64,000 bases of DNA. It comes from Sceloporus undulatus. Lineage: Eukaryota > Chordata > Lepidosauria > Squamata > Phrynosomatidae. Each line of letters begins with the position of its first letter. The stretch's first letter is position 1. The DNA lies in contig NC_056523.1 of assembly GCF_019175285.1 (NCBI RefSeq), positions 186,961,608 through 187,025,607 on the forward strand, in the 5' to 3' direction. Below are positions 52,163 to 60,878 of the stretch, piece after piece. The notes beneath the pieces are model-generated. The model made no database searches, was not told where the DNA came from, and saw only the letters and a list, made by a program, of their open reading frames with translations. A program made the translations under genes and the position numbers.

Positions 52163-52956
52163 TCCTGGAGGCCTTTTGTTTAGCAAAGGAGAGACCACTC
52201 ATTTCACGCCAGCCCCATCCCTCCTATGTCAATTTCTAATCAAGGCCCAAATTCAATTGAGATTTTTGAGGTCTTTGAGCAGTGAATTAGACAGGGATAG
52301 CTATGGAGAGATAGGAATTTGTATCTCCAGTCTTTGGTCTAGGGCCATGGTGGTGAACCTGTAACACGCATGCCCTTTCTGGCAAGCGAAGCCATCTCCA
52401 AGGGCACACGGTGGCCATGGGAAGTAGGGGTGGAGGGCAGGGTGCACATACCTGGCCCAGCTTCTTGTCGTGGCTCAGTTTGCCTCGGGAATGCCCAGCC
52501 ACAGCAAGGAGGGGCGGAGAGGCATGCGTGGCTGGATTGGCTCGTTGCTGGAACCTGGTTCTCCTATGGAAAACTGAGCTGCATCAAGATGGGGCATCGC
52601 ATGGCCCTTATGGGTGGAAGTCCCGCATCTTGCATTCATTGGGATTCTGGGAACTGTAGGATTGTGAGGCATAATGAGGTCATCCATGGGGTTTTTGTGG
52701 CAAGATTTCTTTAAAAGAGCTTTGCCATTGCTTTCTTCTGAGGCTGATAGAATGTGCCTTGGGTTTTCCCCCCCAGAAGTCCCACCCCCAGAATCCCCTT
52801 CCCTAAATCCCCCCCAGCACCAGGTGACACCCAGTGCAGCAACGCCACTGAGTTTGGGCACTCGGGCTCCAAAACTTTCACCATCACTGGTCTATGGAAA
52901 CTGGTGTAGGACTGTTGAGGGATGGAGTCCCTTACTGGTAATGTGTAGGGAGGTGC

Positions 52957-53004
<48 letters not shown>

Positions 53005-54539
53005 TTATTTATATACCGCTTTTCCAAATTAGATCAAAGCGGTGTACAACAGCAAGTACAATACAAAGTCAAAATAAAACATAACAGGCCTCTCTCCCCC
53101 TCAAGATGGTGGTCAGAAGGAGGGCTCTTAGTCTTTCAGGCCAAGCCTCTCTCCCCCTCAAGATGGTGGTCGGAAGGAGGGCTTTTTCTTCTTTCAGGCA
53201 GGCAGTTGGAGCTAGCCTGCCTCTCTCCCCCTAAGATGGTGGCTGAAGGGAGGGCTTCATATAATAATAGCAGTGGAATGGGCTGAAGATAATGGTGATT
53301 AAGCCAGAACCAAAAAGCAGGTGGGCTCCCAAGTTTCTCTCTCTTCTTGTCACACCTCCCCCCTAACTAATCTAAAAATCTACCAGCTTCCCCTCCACAA
53401 TTAACCACCCCTCCCCGCATTTGACCCCTAATTCGACTTACCAGGGTGTCAATCCTTTGGCCTCCTCTGCTATTTGCTTGGCACATTTGAGGTCATCTTC
53501 AATGTTATCATTCAGCAATTCTTAAGAGAGAGGAAACAAATTGGAATGATCATGACAAAAAAGATGCAGATGGACATTGTAAAGATGGCTTGGTCCAAAA
53601 TGAAAGCCAGAGTGTGGAATAGAGTGTTCATAATTAGATGTCAATGGCTGTGATTTTTGCCTCCAATTCATATCCCCCCACCAATGCATATGTACACACA
53701 CATATAGACGTACTTCTGCAATCAATGTGGCAGGCATTCTTGGCATCTGGAGTCCTTCCATCGTCATGCCAATGTTTGCTGTTGATCTGGAAGATCCCAT
53801 AGTCACGGCTATTGCCATTATCATTGATTGCCTTGGTGTCATAAGAACTCTCATATTTTGCCAGACAGACCCCTGCAGAAAGATCAGGAGGTCAGGTCAC
53901 ATTACCAAGAACTGAACTCCCATAGTCAGGAATGATCCCTTCTGTGCCTGTCATCCTGGTTGCCTCTCATAAGCAATATTTTGAATTTTATTTCCAAATA
54001 CACACTTGTATATTTTCAGTGACAATAGCCCATATAGTAAAAACTGGCTATTTTTCATTTCTTTATTGACATTTAAGATCAGAATAATCAGTGGAGCAAC
54101 TTCTGAACACATTTCTGATTGGCCGCCTAGGTCATTTCCATCAGAGATGGGGCTTGTCTTCTGAGGAACCATAAGGAAAATGATATCTGCCAGCAAGATA
54201 ATTCTCCCCCTTCACCCTTGCATTTCTGACCCAGTGAAGACGTCTTGATCCCTCAGCAAGTCTTTTTTAACCTATGGGCTCCAAAGCTTTTTTTAATGCT
54301 CCTCTTTTGGACTACAACTCCCACAATTCTAAAGCAGCATTGCCTGGGGTAATTCTTCTACCGTCTGGACAAAGGCCAAGTGGGTACTCACAGTCAGCCA
54401 CTTTGGTGCTCACAAAGCCATCAATGCCACTCTTCTTCAGGACCTGAGCCAGTTCGCATTGGCTGAATTTCTTGGTTTCAGCACTGGGCACAGTCAGGGC
54501 TACAACAAGGCAGACACCCAAGAATACAAGTGTCTCCAT
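49888..54539 (-). CDS. LYZ: c-type lysozyme C (Cys64 replaced by His)
   Basis: Secreted c-type lysozyme. Exons 54392-54539, 53714-53872, 53442-53520 and 49888-49951, phases as in A and B, give 149 residues with a 22-residue signal peptide ([20 protein letters not shown]...) before KKFSQC. Glu35 (AKYESS) and Asp52 (SRDYG) are present. Seven of the eight cysteines remain: hen Cys64 is His (KHWHDDGRT, against YWCDDGKT in B), so its partner Cys80 is left unpaired. The calcium loop [10 protein letters not shown] lacks the first Asp. Intron 3 is about 3.5 kb, against 0.9 kb in A and 0.6 kb in B, because of inserted repeats including a DIRS fossil. The donor of exon 2 is GTACGT. The frame is open throughout. 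Loss of this disulfide should weaken stability but need not abolish activity (inference). Confidence 0.92.
50155..52015 (+). mobile_element. Short DIRS-like fossil in lysozyme C intron 3
   Basis: The left tip (CCGGCAATGGAAGAGGAAAC, from about 50158) is complementary to 51325-51360, and the next part of that region (to about 51450) is complementary to the right tip at about 51945-52013. This gives the DIRS terminal and internal repeat layout. Recombinase-like text lies at about 51110-51245. It is far shorter than the 30-36 kb copy, broken in many places and from a different subfamily. The insertion predates most nearby MITEs, judging by decay. Confidence 0.7.
51430..51695. repeat. Large palindrome inside the DIRS-like fossil
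   Basis: The arm CATCACTGGGCAGTATGCAG (51501-51520) is matched in inverse by CTGCATACTGCCCAGTGATG (about 51612-51631). Pairing extends outward to GCTGGGATAGACC and GATCTATCCCAGC. Arms of about 90 bases with a spacer of about 85. Confidence 0.75.
52095..52165. repeat. (TTTC)n microsatellite
   Basis: About 16 TTTC units in lysozyme C intron 3; pyrimidine-only on the plus strand. Confidence 0.85.
52346..52893. repeat. Composite of hAT-like MITE, SINE piece and a GTGTCAC-family end
   Basis: The outer ends (CATGGTGGTGAACC and TTTCACCATCACTGG) match the MITE at 29783-29950. Inside lie a reverse SINE piece (52660-52760, GGTTTTTGTGGCAAGATTTC) and the end of the 62 kb-type hAT-like family (CACCAGGTGACACCCAGTGC, about 52820-52840). 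Confidence 0.5.
52955..53090 (-). repeat. (TAA)n and L2-like LINE 3' end, reverse orientation
   Basis: About 15 TAA units are followed by TTATTTATATACCGCTTTTC and AGCGGTGTACAACAGCAAG, the common 3' end of reptile LINE/SINE families. Confidence 0.6.
53091..53260. repeat. Three-unit tandem repeat in lysozyme C intron 3
   Basis: The unit CTCTCTCCCCCTCAAGATGG, then TGGTCAGAAGGAGGGCT, occurs three times (about 53092, 53147 and 53219) with spacers of 15-35 bases. The third unit is the most diverged. Confidence 0.75.
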
Positions 54540-54720
54540 CTTGGCAAAGTTTGTCAGATGGATGAACAGCTCCTGCGTGGCTTCTGCTTTTATCATCCTG
54601 GAGTCTTGGGTTGTCTCACCATGAGGCACAAAGTGTGAAGCCCTTAGATCATCGCCTTCCACATCTGCCAGGAATCAGGAGTACATTGGCTACTTGGATT
54701 CAGGGCCAGTGCGCTAATGG
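54540..54720 (-). promoter_or_regulatory. Promoter of lysozyme C
   Basis: TATA-like GATAAAAGC on the minus strand at 54587-54595, about 50 bases before the ATG. Then come CTTTGTGCCTCATGG and GATTCCTGGCAGATGTGG, as in A and B. The G-rich block is less well kept here (GTGGAAGGCGATGATCTAAG). Confidence 0.65.
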
Positions 54721-55159
54721 AGTGTCACAGTGTTTCCTCATAAATCTTTCCTTCTTGTGTCACCTGGTCTAGACTTGTAGTTGAACAAAATAAAAATAAA
54801 AATATTTGAAATCCAAACCACCTCTGAACACAAGCATTTCAGATAATGCTAAAGGACAACGGTGTGTGATAAGGTACAGCCACAGAAGCCATCATTCTAC
54901 TTTGACAGCCTCATGTGAGAAAGTCCAGAGTTTATTTCATTGATATGGGACTGGTAGTTGTTCAGCTTCTGCCTAGACAATGATTCCTGTGTTTGAAATT
55001 CCTCACATTTCCCAACATCACCCTGCTGTTCCCCAAAACTGGCCTACATAAAGCACTTGTTCCCCTATAGGTCATACACAGACTGTTTTCCCAGCAATCC
55101 ACCTTCCTTCTCAATGTGCCACTTAGACTTTTCCCCCTTCCTTCCTAGCATTCATGTGC

Positions 55160-55430
55160 CTGATACAAACAAGGATAATGTATCAAGCCTTTCTGAGTTG
55201 TCTAAGCACAATTCTGGACTGGGTCAGAAGGAAGAAACATTTAGGAGGCAATATTGGGGCACTAAGAATTGGTGCTTGGAAAACAGATGTGCCAGTGCTT
55301 GCCTGAGATATTACTTGATAGGTATTACAGCATTGGGACATGCCAGTGCTTGCCTCAGCTATTAGAAGTCTTGCTTGAAGCAACAGTATTAGGACATACC
55401 AATCCCACAGAGTCCATTTGAAGGCCAGAT
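55160..55430 (+). repeat. Inverted lysozyme upstream flank, orphan
   Basis: CCTGATACAAACAAGGATAA, GGACTGGGTCAGAAGGAAGA and CAACAGTATTAGGACATACC match 48.32-48.56 kb directly and 26.60-26.83 kb inverted. It lies upstream of lysozyme C in the orientation that would suit a plus-strand gene. Within it, GACATGCCAGTGCTTGCCT-like text repeats a local piece (55288-55300 and 55338-55352). Confidence 0.6.
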
Positions 55431-55439
55431 TACCAGAAA

Positions 55440-56060
55440 TGGGAGGGTGTTGATTAAGGACTCCAGGATGCTGCTATGGCAGGCCTTTGGGGCATTCACT
55501 CGGCAGAACAAGCAGAGACCCCTTCCAAAAAACACAGCAAGGCCCACTTACTACTTTTTGGAGTACAGAGCCATGGAACTGGAGTATTGGATAGAACAAC
55601 AAGAGAAATCCATAGCTAAGGCACCCAATTTCCACTTCAAAACACCCATTGGCAGAGAGACTACCACCTTCCCTGGAAGTTTCTTTCATGATCCTAAGCC
55701 AAGGGTGTGGTCCATAGAGCTCCCCCCAAGCCCCAGATATTTTTTTAAAAACCCTCTCCTTCACCATGATGGCAGAGGGGAAAAGCTGAACAAGGGTCCC
55801 ACCAGGTGTCACCCCTCTTCTGGGGTGTCATCCAAATGATCCAATGTGGGCCATCACCCCCGCACATCCTAGTAATACCACTACTTTAGGAGGCTCTGAT
55901 TTCATTTTCTCCAACATAGCTTTCTGAACCAATGTATTTGGCACACATTGCCATCAAAGCCAAAAAGCAATAACGATTAGACGTCAGAAATAACTTACAT
56001 TTGTTGCTTGTTGTTTTGGATTTTGGAATATTTGGGATTTTCAGATAAAGGATACATATG
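55440..56060. other. No gene recognised
   Basis: A 130-codon open frame at 55447-55839 (plus) has no recognisable motif and runs into text of the GTGTCAC element family (CACCAGGTGTCACCCC, 55800-55815). It is treated as chance. Confidence 0.4.
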
Positions 56061-56064
56061 TGTA

Positions 56065-56278
56065 CTGTGTGTGTTCAAGTTGTTTCCAACTTGCAGCAAC
56101 CCTAAGACAGTGAACTTATCTTGGGGTTTTCTTGGCAAGATTTGTTCAGGGGAGGTTTGTTATTGCCATCTTCTGAGGCTGAGAGCATGTGACTTGCACC
56201 AGTGGTTTCATGGCTGAGATGGGAATTGAACCCTGGTCTCCAGAGTCACTGTCCAACACTCAAACCACTACACCATAA
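56065..56278 (-). repeat. tRNA-derived SINE
   Basis: Reverse copy: GTGTGTTCAAGTTGTTTCCA, GGGTTTTCTTGGCAAGATTT, then TTGAACCCTGGTCTCCAGAG and AACCACTACACC (tRNA-like head). Confidence 0.75.
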
Positions 56279-56279
56279 A

Positions 56280-57200
56280 GGATACTCAGACCATATTTCT
56301 AAATTACTCTTCTGGCAGATGGCTTCTGGGGTGATACACAACAGCATGAAGAAAATTGATTGTGCTAATAGAAATAGAATATAATAAAGATACTGGTAAT
56401 GCCAAAAAGAAATAAGAGACAGGGGGGTGACCTATGAGTGAAGATATCATCTGCTCATTGCCCCTTTAGCCATGATGGCAAGCCCTTTGGGTGTTTCACT
56501 GAGGGGGAGCAAAGTATAAGAGGGCAAAATCGCCACTAGAAAAAAACCAGAAATGACTGTTTTGATTTGTTTGGAAACAAAATTGGGGTGGAAAGAGTTT
56601 GAGTAGGAAGGTCGAGGAAGAGCACAGGACTGGAGAACAAAACAAATTTAAAAAATAATGCTGGGGCCCCAGGATTAATAGGCCTTGGTCTATAGGATGT
56701 TGCTCTTGTTCAATCTTCAACTTATGGCAACCCAGTGCATGAGAGACCAGTCACCCTGTCACCAACAGCCCTGCTTAGGTCTTGCAGACTCAGGACAGCC
56801 ATAGCTTCCTTGACTGAATCTATCCATCTGCAATGTGGTCTTCCTCTTTTCCTACAGCCTTCTACCTTCCCAAGCATAACTGTCTTTTCTAGTAAGTCAT
56901 GCCTTCTCATATGTTCAAAGTATGAGTCTCAACATCATGGATTTGATAAAGTAGGACCTGGCCCACAAAAAGCTGATGCCACAACTTGTATTTAATATTG
57001 CAGGTTTCACTCTTGATCGCCATTTCGATCTGCTCAGCATCTGAGCTACAGAGACCTCCCAGAGCCCAGGGAGATCCAGGATCTGTTCAGCAAAGACTCA
57101 GCTGAAGAGGCTGTGCTGCTCCCTTTTGGTAATACCTTGCCATTACCAAATACCTTGCTATTATCAAATACCAAATGCCAAGGTAATATCTTGCTCTACC
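56280..57200. repeat. Segmentally duplicated lysozyme flank (copy 3)
   Basis: 56.28-56.45 kb (ATTTCTAAATTACTCTTCTG, then GGCTTCTGGGGTGATACA) matches 27.87-28.05 kb directly. 57.1-57.17 kb (GTGCTGCTCCCTTTTGGTAA) matches 29.68-29.71 kb. Between them lies an RTE-like LINE piece. So the distal flank of lysozyme C keeps the orientation of copy 1, unlike the 55.2 kb block. Confidence 0.5.
56700..56930 (-). mobile_element. RTE/BovB-type LINE C-terminal fragment
   Basis: The minus strand reads KVEGCRKRGRPHCRWIDSVK followed by QDLSRAVGDRVTG, the familiar C-terminal signature of RTE/BovB-type non-LTR retrotransposons (KVEGxRxRGRxxxRWxDxI...DR). The frame is open for 62 codons. Related diverged text lies near 46.33-46.49 kb. 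Confidence 0.6.
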
Positions 57201-57419
57201 AAAAACAGTTTGATATACAATCTATTATTGTGTGTGTGGTGTGTGTGTATAGACATGCAAGTGTAGATGTGTGCTTTGTCATGCTCTCCAAATTGATTTT
57301 CCTCCATGGCCACATGCAGTGCTCATCACTCTGAAATTATTGTATGAAGTTATAGCAACTGCCTGTAAGGATACAAGTAACAACAAGACGAAAATTTGGA
57401 GTAACTGAATAAAGGGCTT

Positions 57420-59200
57420 ACTACAAAAAAAAGAAAGAAAGAAAGAAAGAAAAGAAACATTATGTTCAGTGGCAGAATTCAAATAACAATGGAGAGAAGA
57501 AACAATCTTGAGTGATGTGGAAAGAAAAGTACGCTATAAAATAGGCAGGGGTCCAGCCACTAGAGAACTGGACTGGGTTACAGGTAACTCCACATGTATA
57601 CAGTGTCATACCAGAGGTGGCAGGGGTGACTTGCCTGGAGGGATAAGGAATTGCCAAAGAAAGTATAACTATTGCACATAGCAAGTCAAAGGAAGAAGAG
57701 CATTCTGTTTTAAGGACATTTTTTGTGAATGTTTGAACCAAAACACTCAGGATTGTGTGAACTGTTCATTACAGATTATGGATGAGCTACACATTTTGCA
57801 TTGTTTGTTCTTAAAAGGAGCTGTTTCTTGCCTATGCATGTCTAGAGAAAAGGCTGCAATGGGGGAACTAAAGGATGGCTGTGATTACATCAGTTGCACT
57901 GAGTCCCATATGGTAGATGGAATATGTCTAGTGCAGCGTGCAAGATTGGGTCATTTGCATTTGGGTGCATGCTAATCTTAATGGATATGTAGTTACCAAT
58001 TATTGTATTTTTAAATGTCTCCTGTATGGTGCTTTTCCTCAGTTGGGATCTCAACAGGCCAGCCAGTATATGTGTACTATATAGTTTAATTGCATTAGGT
58101 AGCTGTAAGATGATTAAGGCACTTGGTTATTCTAGAGGTCTCAAGACTCTGGAGTTGAGGTATTTCAGGAACAGACTGAAGACAGCAGCAGAGACTGATG
58201 CCTGTGTTATCAAAATTGAGCATATACCATTGAACTGCCTCAGGGCAGTCCAGTTACTAGTCCCTGCTCTGGTGGAAGATTATCTTGTGGGACATGGACA
58301 TGCCTCCGTTTTTTCTGAATCATTTAATCTAATATCTAATTCCCAGCAATGCAAATAGTATTCTTTCATGATGATAAAAACAATTTACTGAGATTAGGGT
58401 GCAGTTCTTCTAGCTCGAAAGGCCATTTGTAATGTTAGGTTAGTGTGCAAACACACTTACACACCACTATCAATCCTCTTTCCTCCACAGCAATTCTCTG
58501 GATCTTCTAATTTAATTGATTCAACTAGCCAGGAAAGAGAAATATATCTCATACTTCTCTCATATTTGGGGTGGCAAGCATGAAATTCAGGTTTTTGTTT
58601 CCCATGCAATTCACAATTATCTCTGATTTAGTCAATCCTTATGAATCTAGTTAGTAAGTTGTTTTGCCAGAGAAGAAGGACCATTTTAAGATGAGACTGG
58701 TAGATGGTGGACCAATGGCTTCTTCCCATTGGTCAGTACAGCCCGTGTTGAAAAGGGGCCTGCTGGCAAGTCCCATCCATGCATCATCAACTACTTCCAT
58801 CTCCATATGTCACCACAGGGCAGGAGTAGAAAAAACATTTTTTAAAAAAACCAAGCAAAAGCTCCTAGATTTTTTGGGTTTAAACTGTTTTTCCTCTTTC
58901 AACCAGGGTTTTTTTCTTGTTTTATTTTTACATTAATGTGTAGGACTACACCAATATAGGACTCATTCAGAAAATTAAGTTGCAAAATGCAGTTCAGGTG
59001 TTATGGCCACTAGTTTAAATAATAATTGTTAGCAAGTTGTTTTGGTTGAGCTTATGTTAACTGAAAGATTTGTTTCTGAACTGCATTTCTTGCACTATAA
59101 AATAAAGAGATTAAAAAGGAACAACTGACACCGATACTGGTCTAGCAATGAACAAATGCCAATAAACTGTAAAAGTTAAAATCTTAAAATTCAGACAGTA
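57420..59200. other. No gene recognised; GAAA repeat and family 2 repeat
   Basis: GAAA repeats at 57428-57456, and the family 2 interspersed repeat at about 58690-58850. A 110-codon open frame at 58026-58358 has no recognisable motif. No splice-supported exon. Confidence 0.4.
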
Positions 59201-59204
59201 GAAT

Positions 59205-59405
59205 TCAAAGATATAGCCATGTTAGTCTGTAGAATCAGTATGTAGAGAGATCTTGTAGCACTTTTGAGACTAAGTGAAAGAAAGAAGTTGGCAGCACGAG
59301 CTTTCGTAGACTTCAGTCTACTTCCTCAGATGCATCCGAGGAAAGCTCATGCTGCCAACTTCCTTCCTTCAGTAAGTCTCAAAGGTGCTACAAGATCTCT
59401 CTACA
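59205..59405 (+). repeat. Self-complementary interspersed repeat (family 1)
   Basis: ATATAGCCATGTTAGTCTGT, GATCTTGTAGCACTTTTGAG and AGACTTCAGTCTACTTCCTC, then the inverse arm AAGTCTCAAAGGTGCTACAA. Inverse of the 20.0 kb copy. Confidence 0.65.
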
Positions 59406-59938
59406 TTAAATTCAAACAGTCATTGTTGTTCCAGTAAGAGGGTTGGGGAAATAATAATATGAATAATCAGTTTTAAAAACCATGAATGTTTTGGGATTTT
59501 TTAATTCTTTGGTTTTAACCAAGGTTAAAACCAGCCAACTCTGCCACTGGGGCCGCAAGGAAAATTAGTAAGTGCCATCCCTTACAATGGAAGTAGTCCA
59601 GTCCCTTGATCACAGTTTGTGTTCTCAGCCAACAGTTCACTTATCGGGAAAATGCCAAATAATTTTTAATCACAATTACAATAAATACCTCCTTTGCATA
59701 AAAACTCCATTAGAAATTTTCCACAACTGTTATAAAAATTTTCTCCAAATTGCCAAATGCTCTGATTTAACAGAGATAACCAGTATAAAAAAAGATTTTG
59801 TAGAATTTAATTTGTAAAATAAAATTTAAAGGAAATATCTAGAAGTAATTCCAGTCAAAAATTAATCACAGGCTTTGGACAAGCTTTTAGAAAGATAAGC
59901 AATCCTGAACTCAATACAATAATTTTAGGGGGGAAATA

Positions 59939-60152
59939 CAGTCGGCCCTTCTTATACACGGATTCAGGCATACATGGTTTGAAAATGTTTTTAAAAAGTA
60001 TAAATTTCAAGTATCAAACCTTGATTTTCCATTTTTTATAAGGGACACAATTTTTCTATGCCATTATATTTAATGGGACTTGAGCATCCATGGATTTTGT
60101 TATCCACGGGCGATCTTGGAACCAAACCCCAGCGTATAACAAGGGTCCACTG
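59939..60152. repeat. TA-flanked MITE, pogo/Tigger-like
   Basis: CAGTCGGCCCTTCTTATACA to CAAGGGTCCACTG, flanked by TA; same orientation as the 13.6 kb copy. Confidence 0.85.
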
Positions 60153-60870
60153 TACTCTCTTAGCCTGACAATGCTCATTGCAATCTACATAATACTCCTG
60201 CTTTAGTCTTATGTCTTTAATATACATGATACTCCTGCTTTTTGTCTGAAACATCCAGTGACACATATTCATTTAATATTACCACCTTCATAGCACCTAT
60301 AATTGCTGCTTGACATTGCCCATTTAATAGTATTTTGGATAAGAGTTCCAAACAGAGGTAAAGATGAGGATCTTCATATTTTACAAACTACACTGAACAC
60401 TGAGAAAGGAACTTCAGCCTTTTTATTTAACCCCATCCCCTGATTTATAGAGAACTGTACTATAGCTTATATTAGCAAATAGATTCCCAACAAATTTCAA
60501 CTCCCTTTCAGTCATCTGCCTTACCCCATAGCACACACCTCCACTGCAGGGACTGGTTCATAGGCCTTTAAGATGGCGCAACTCAAGGCACCAAAGGGAG
60601 GACCAAAGGAGTCAACTCTTGCCATATCCCCACAAGGGAATTATTTAATGCTGATCATTGCTCAGCACTGTACACCTCTCTAAAGCGGGGCTCTTCACAG
60701 CAGAAACATCAGTACATTTAGATCCACTATATATCCATAAGATGTGCTAAGCACAACATGAGAATTTTTATTTCCCATAGGATTGATGGTAGACCTAAGT
60801 CTGCTGAACTTGTCAAAATATAGCTGCCAAAGGCTAGACCAGAATGGGGAACAAGTCCTGGATTCCAGTG
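60153..60870. other. Probable ABT1 3' UTR and downstream DNA
   Basis: No other gene is seen. On the minus strand the ABT1 3' UTR would run from 60878 downwards. I could not settle on one poly(A) signal, so the end is not fixed. Confidence 0.35.
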
Positions 60871-60878
60871 AAGCATCA

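Noticed and set aside
52095-52165. TTTC repeat as a possible CRISPR or satellite array
   Set aside because: It is a simple tetranucleotide microsatellite. No spaced direct repeats of CRISPR type occur in the window, and the host is a vertebrate.
55447-55839. 130-codon open frame near lysozyme C
   Set aside because: It reads into transposon-end text and has no recognisable protein motif.
58026-58358. 110-codon open frame
   Set aside because: No domain, signal or splice support, and the composition is that of surrounding DNA.
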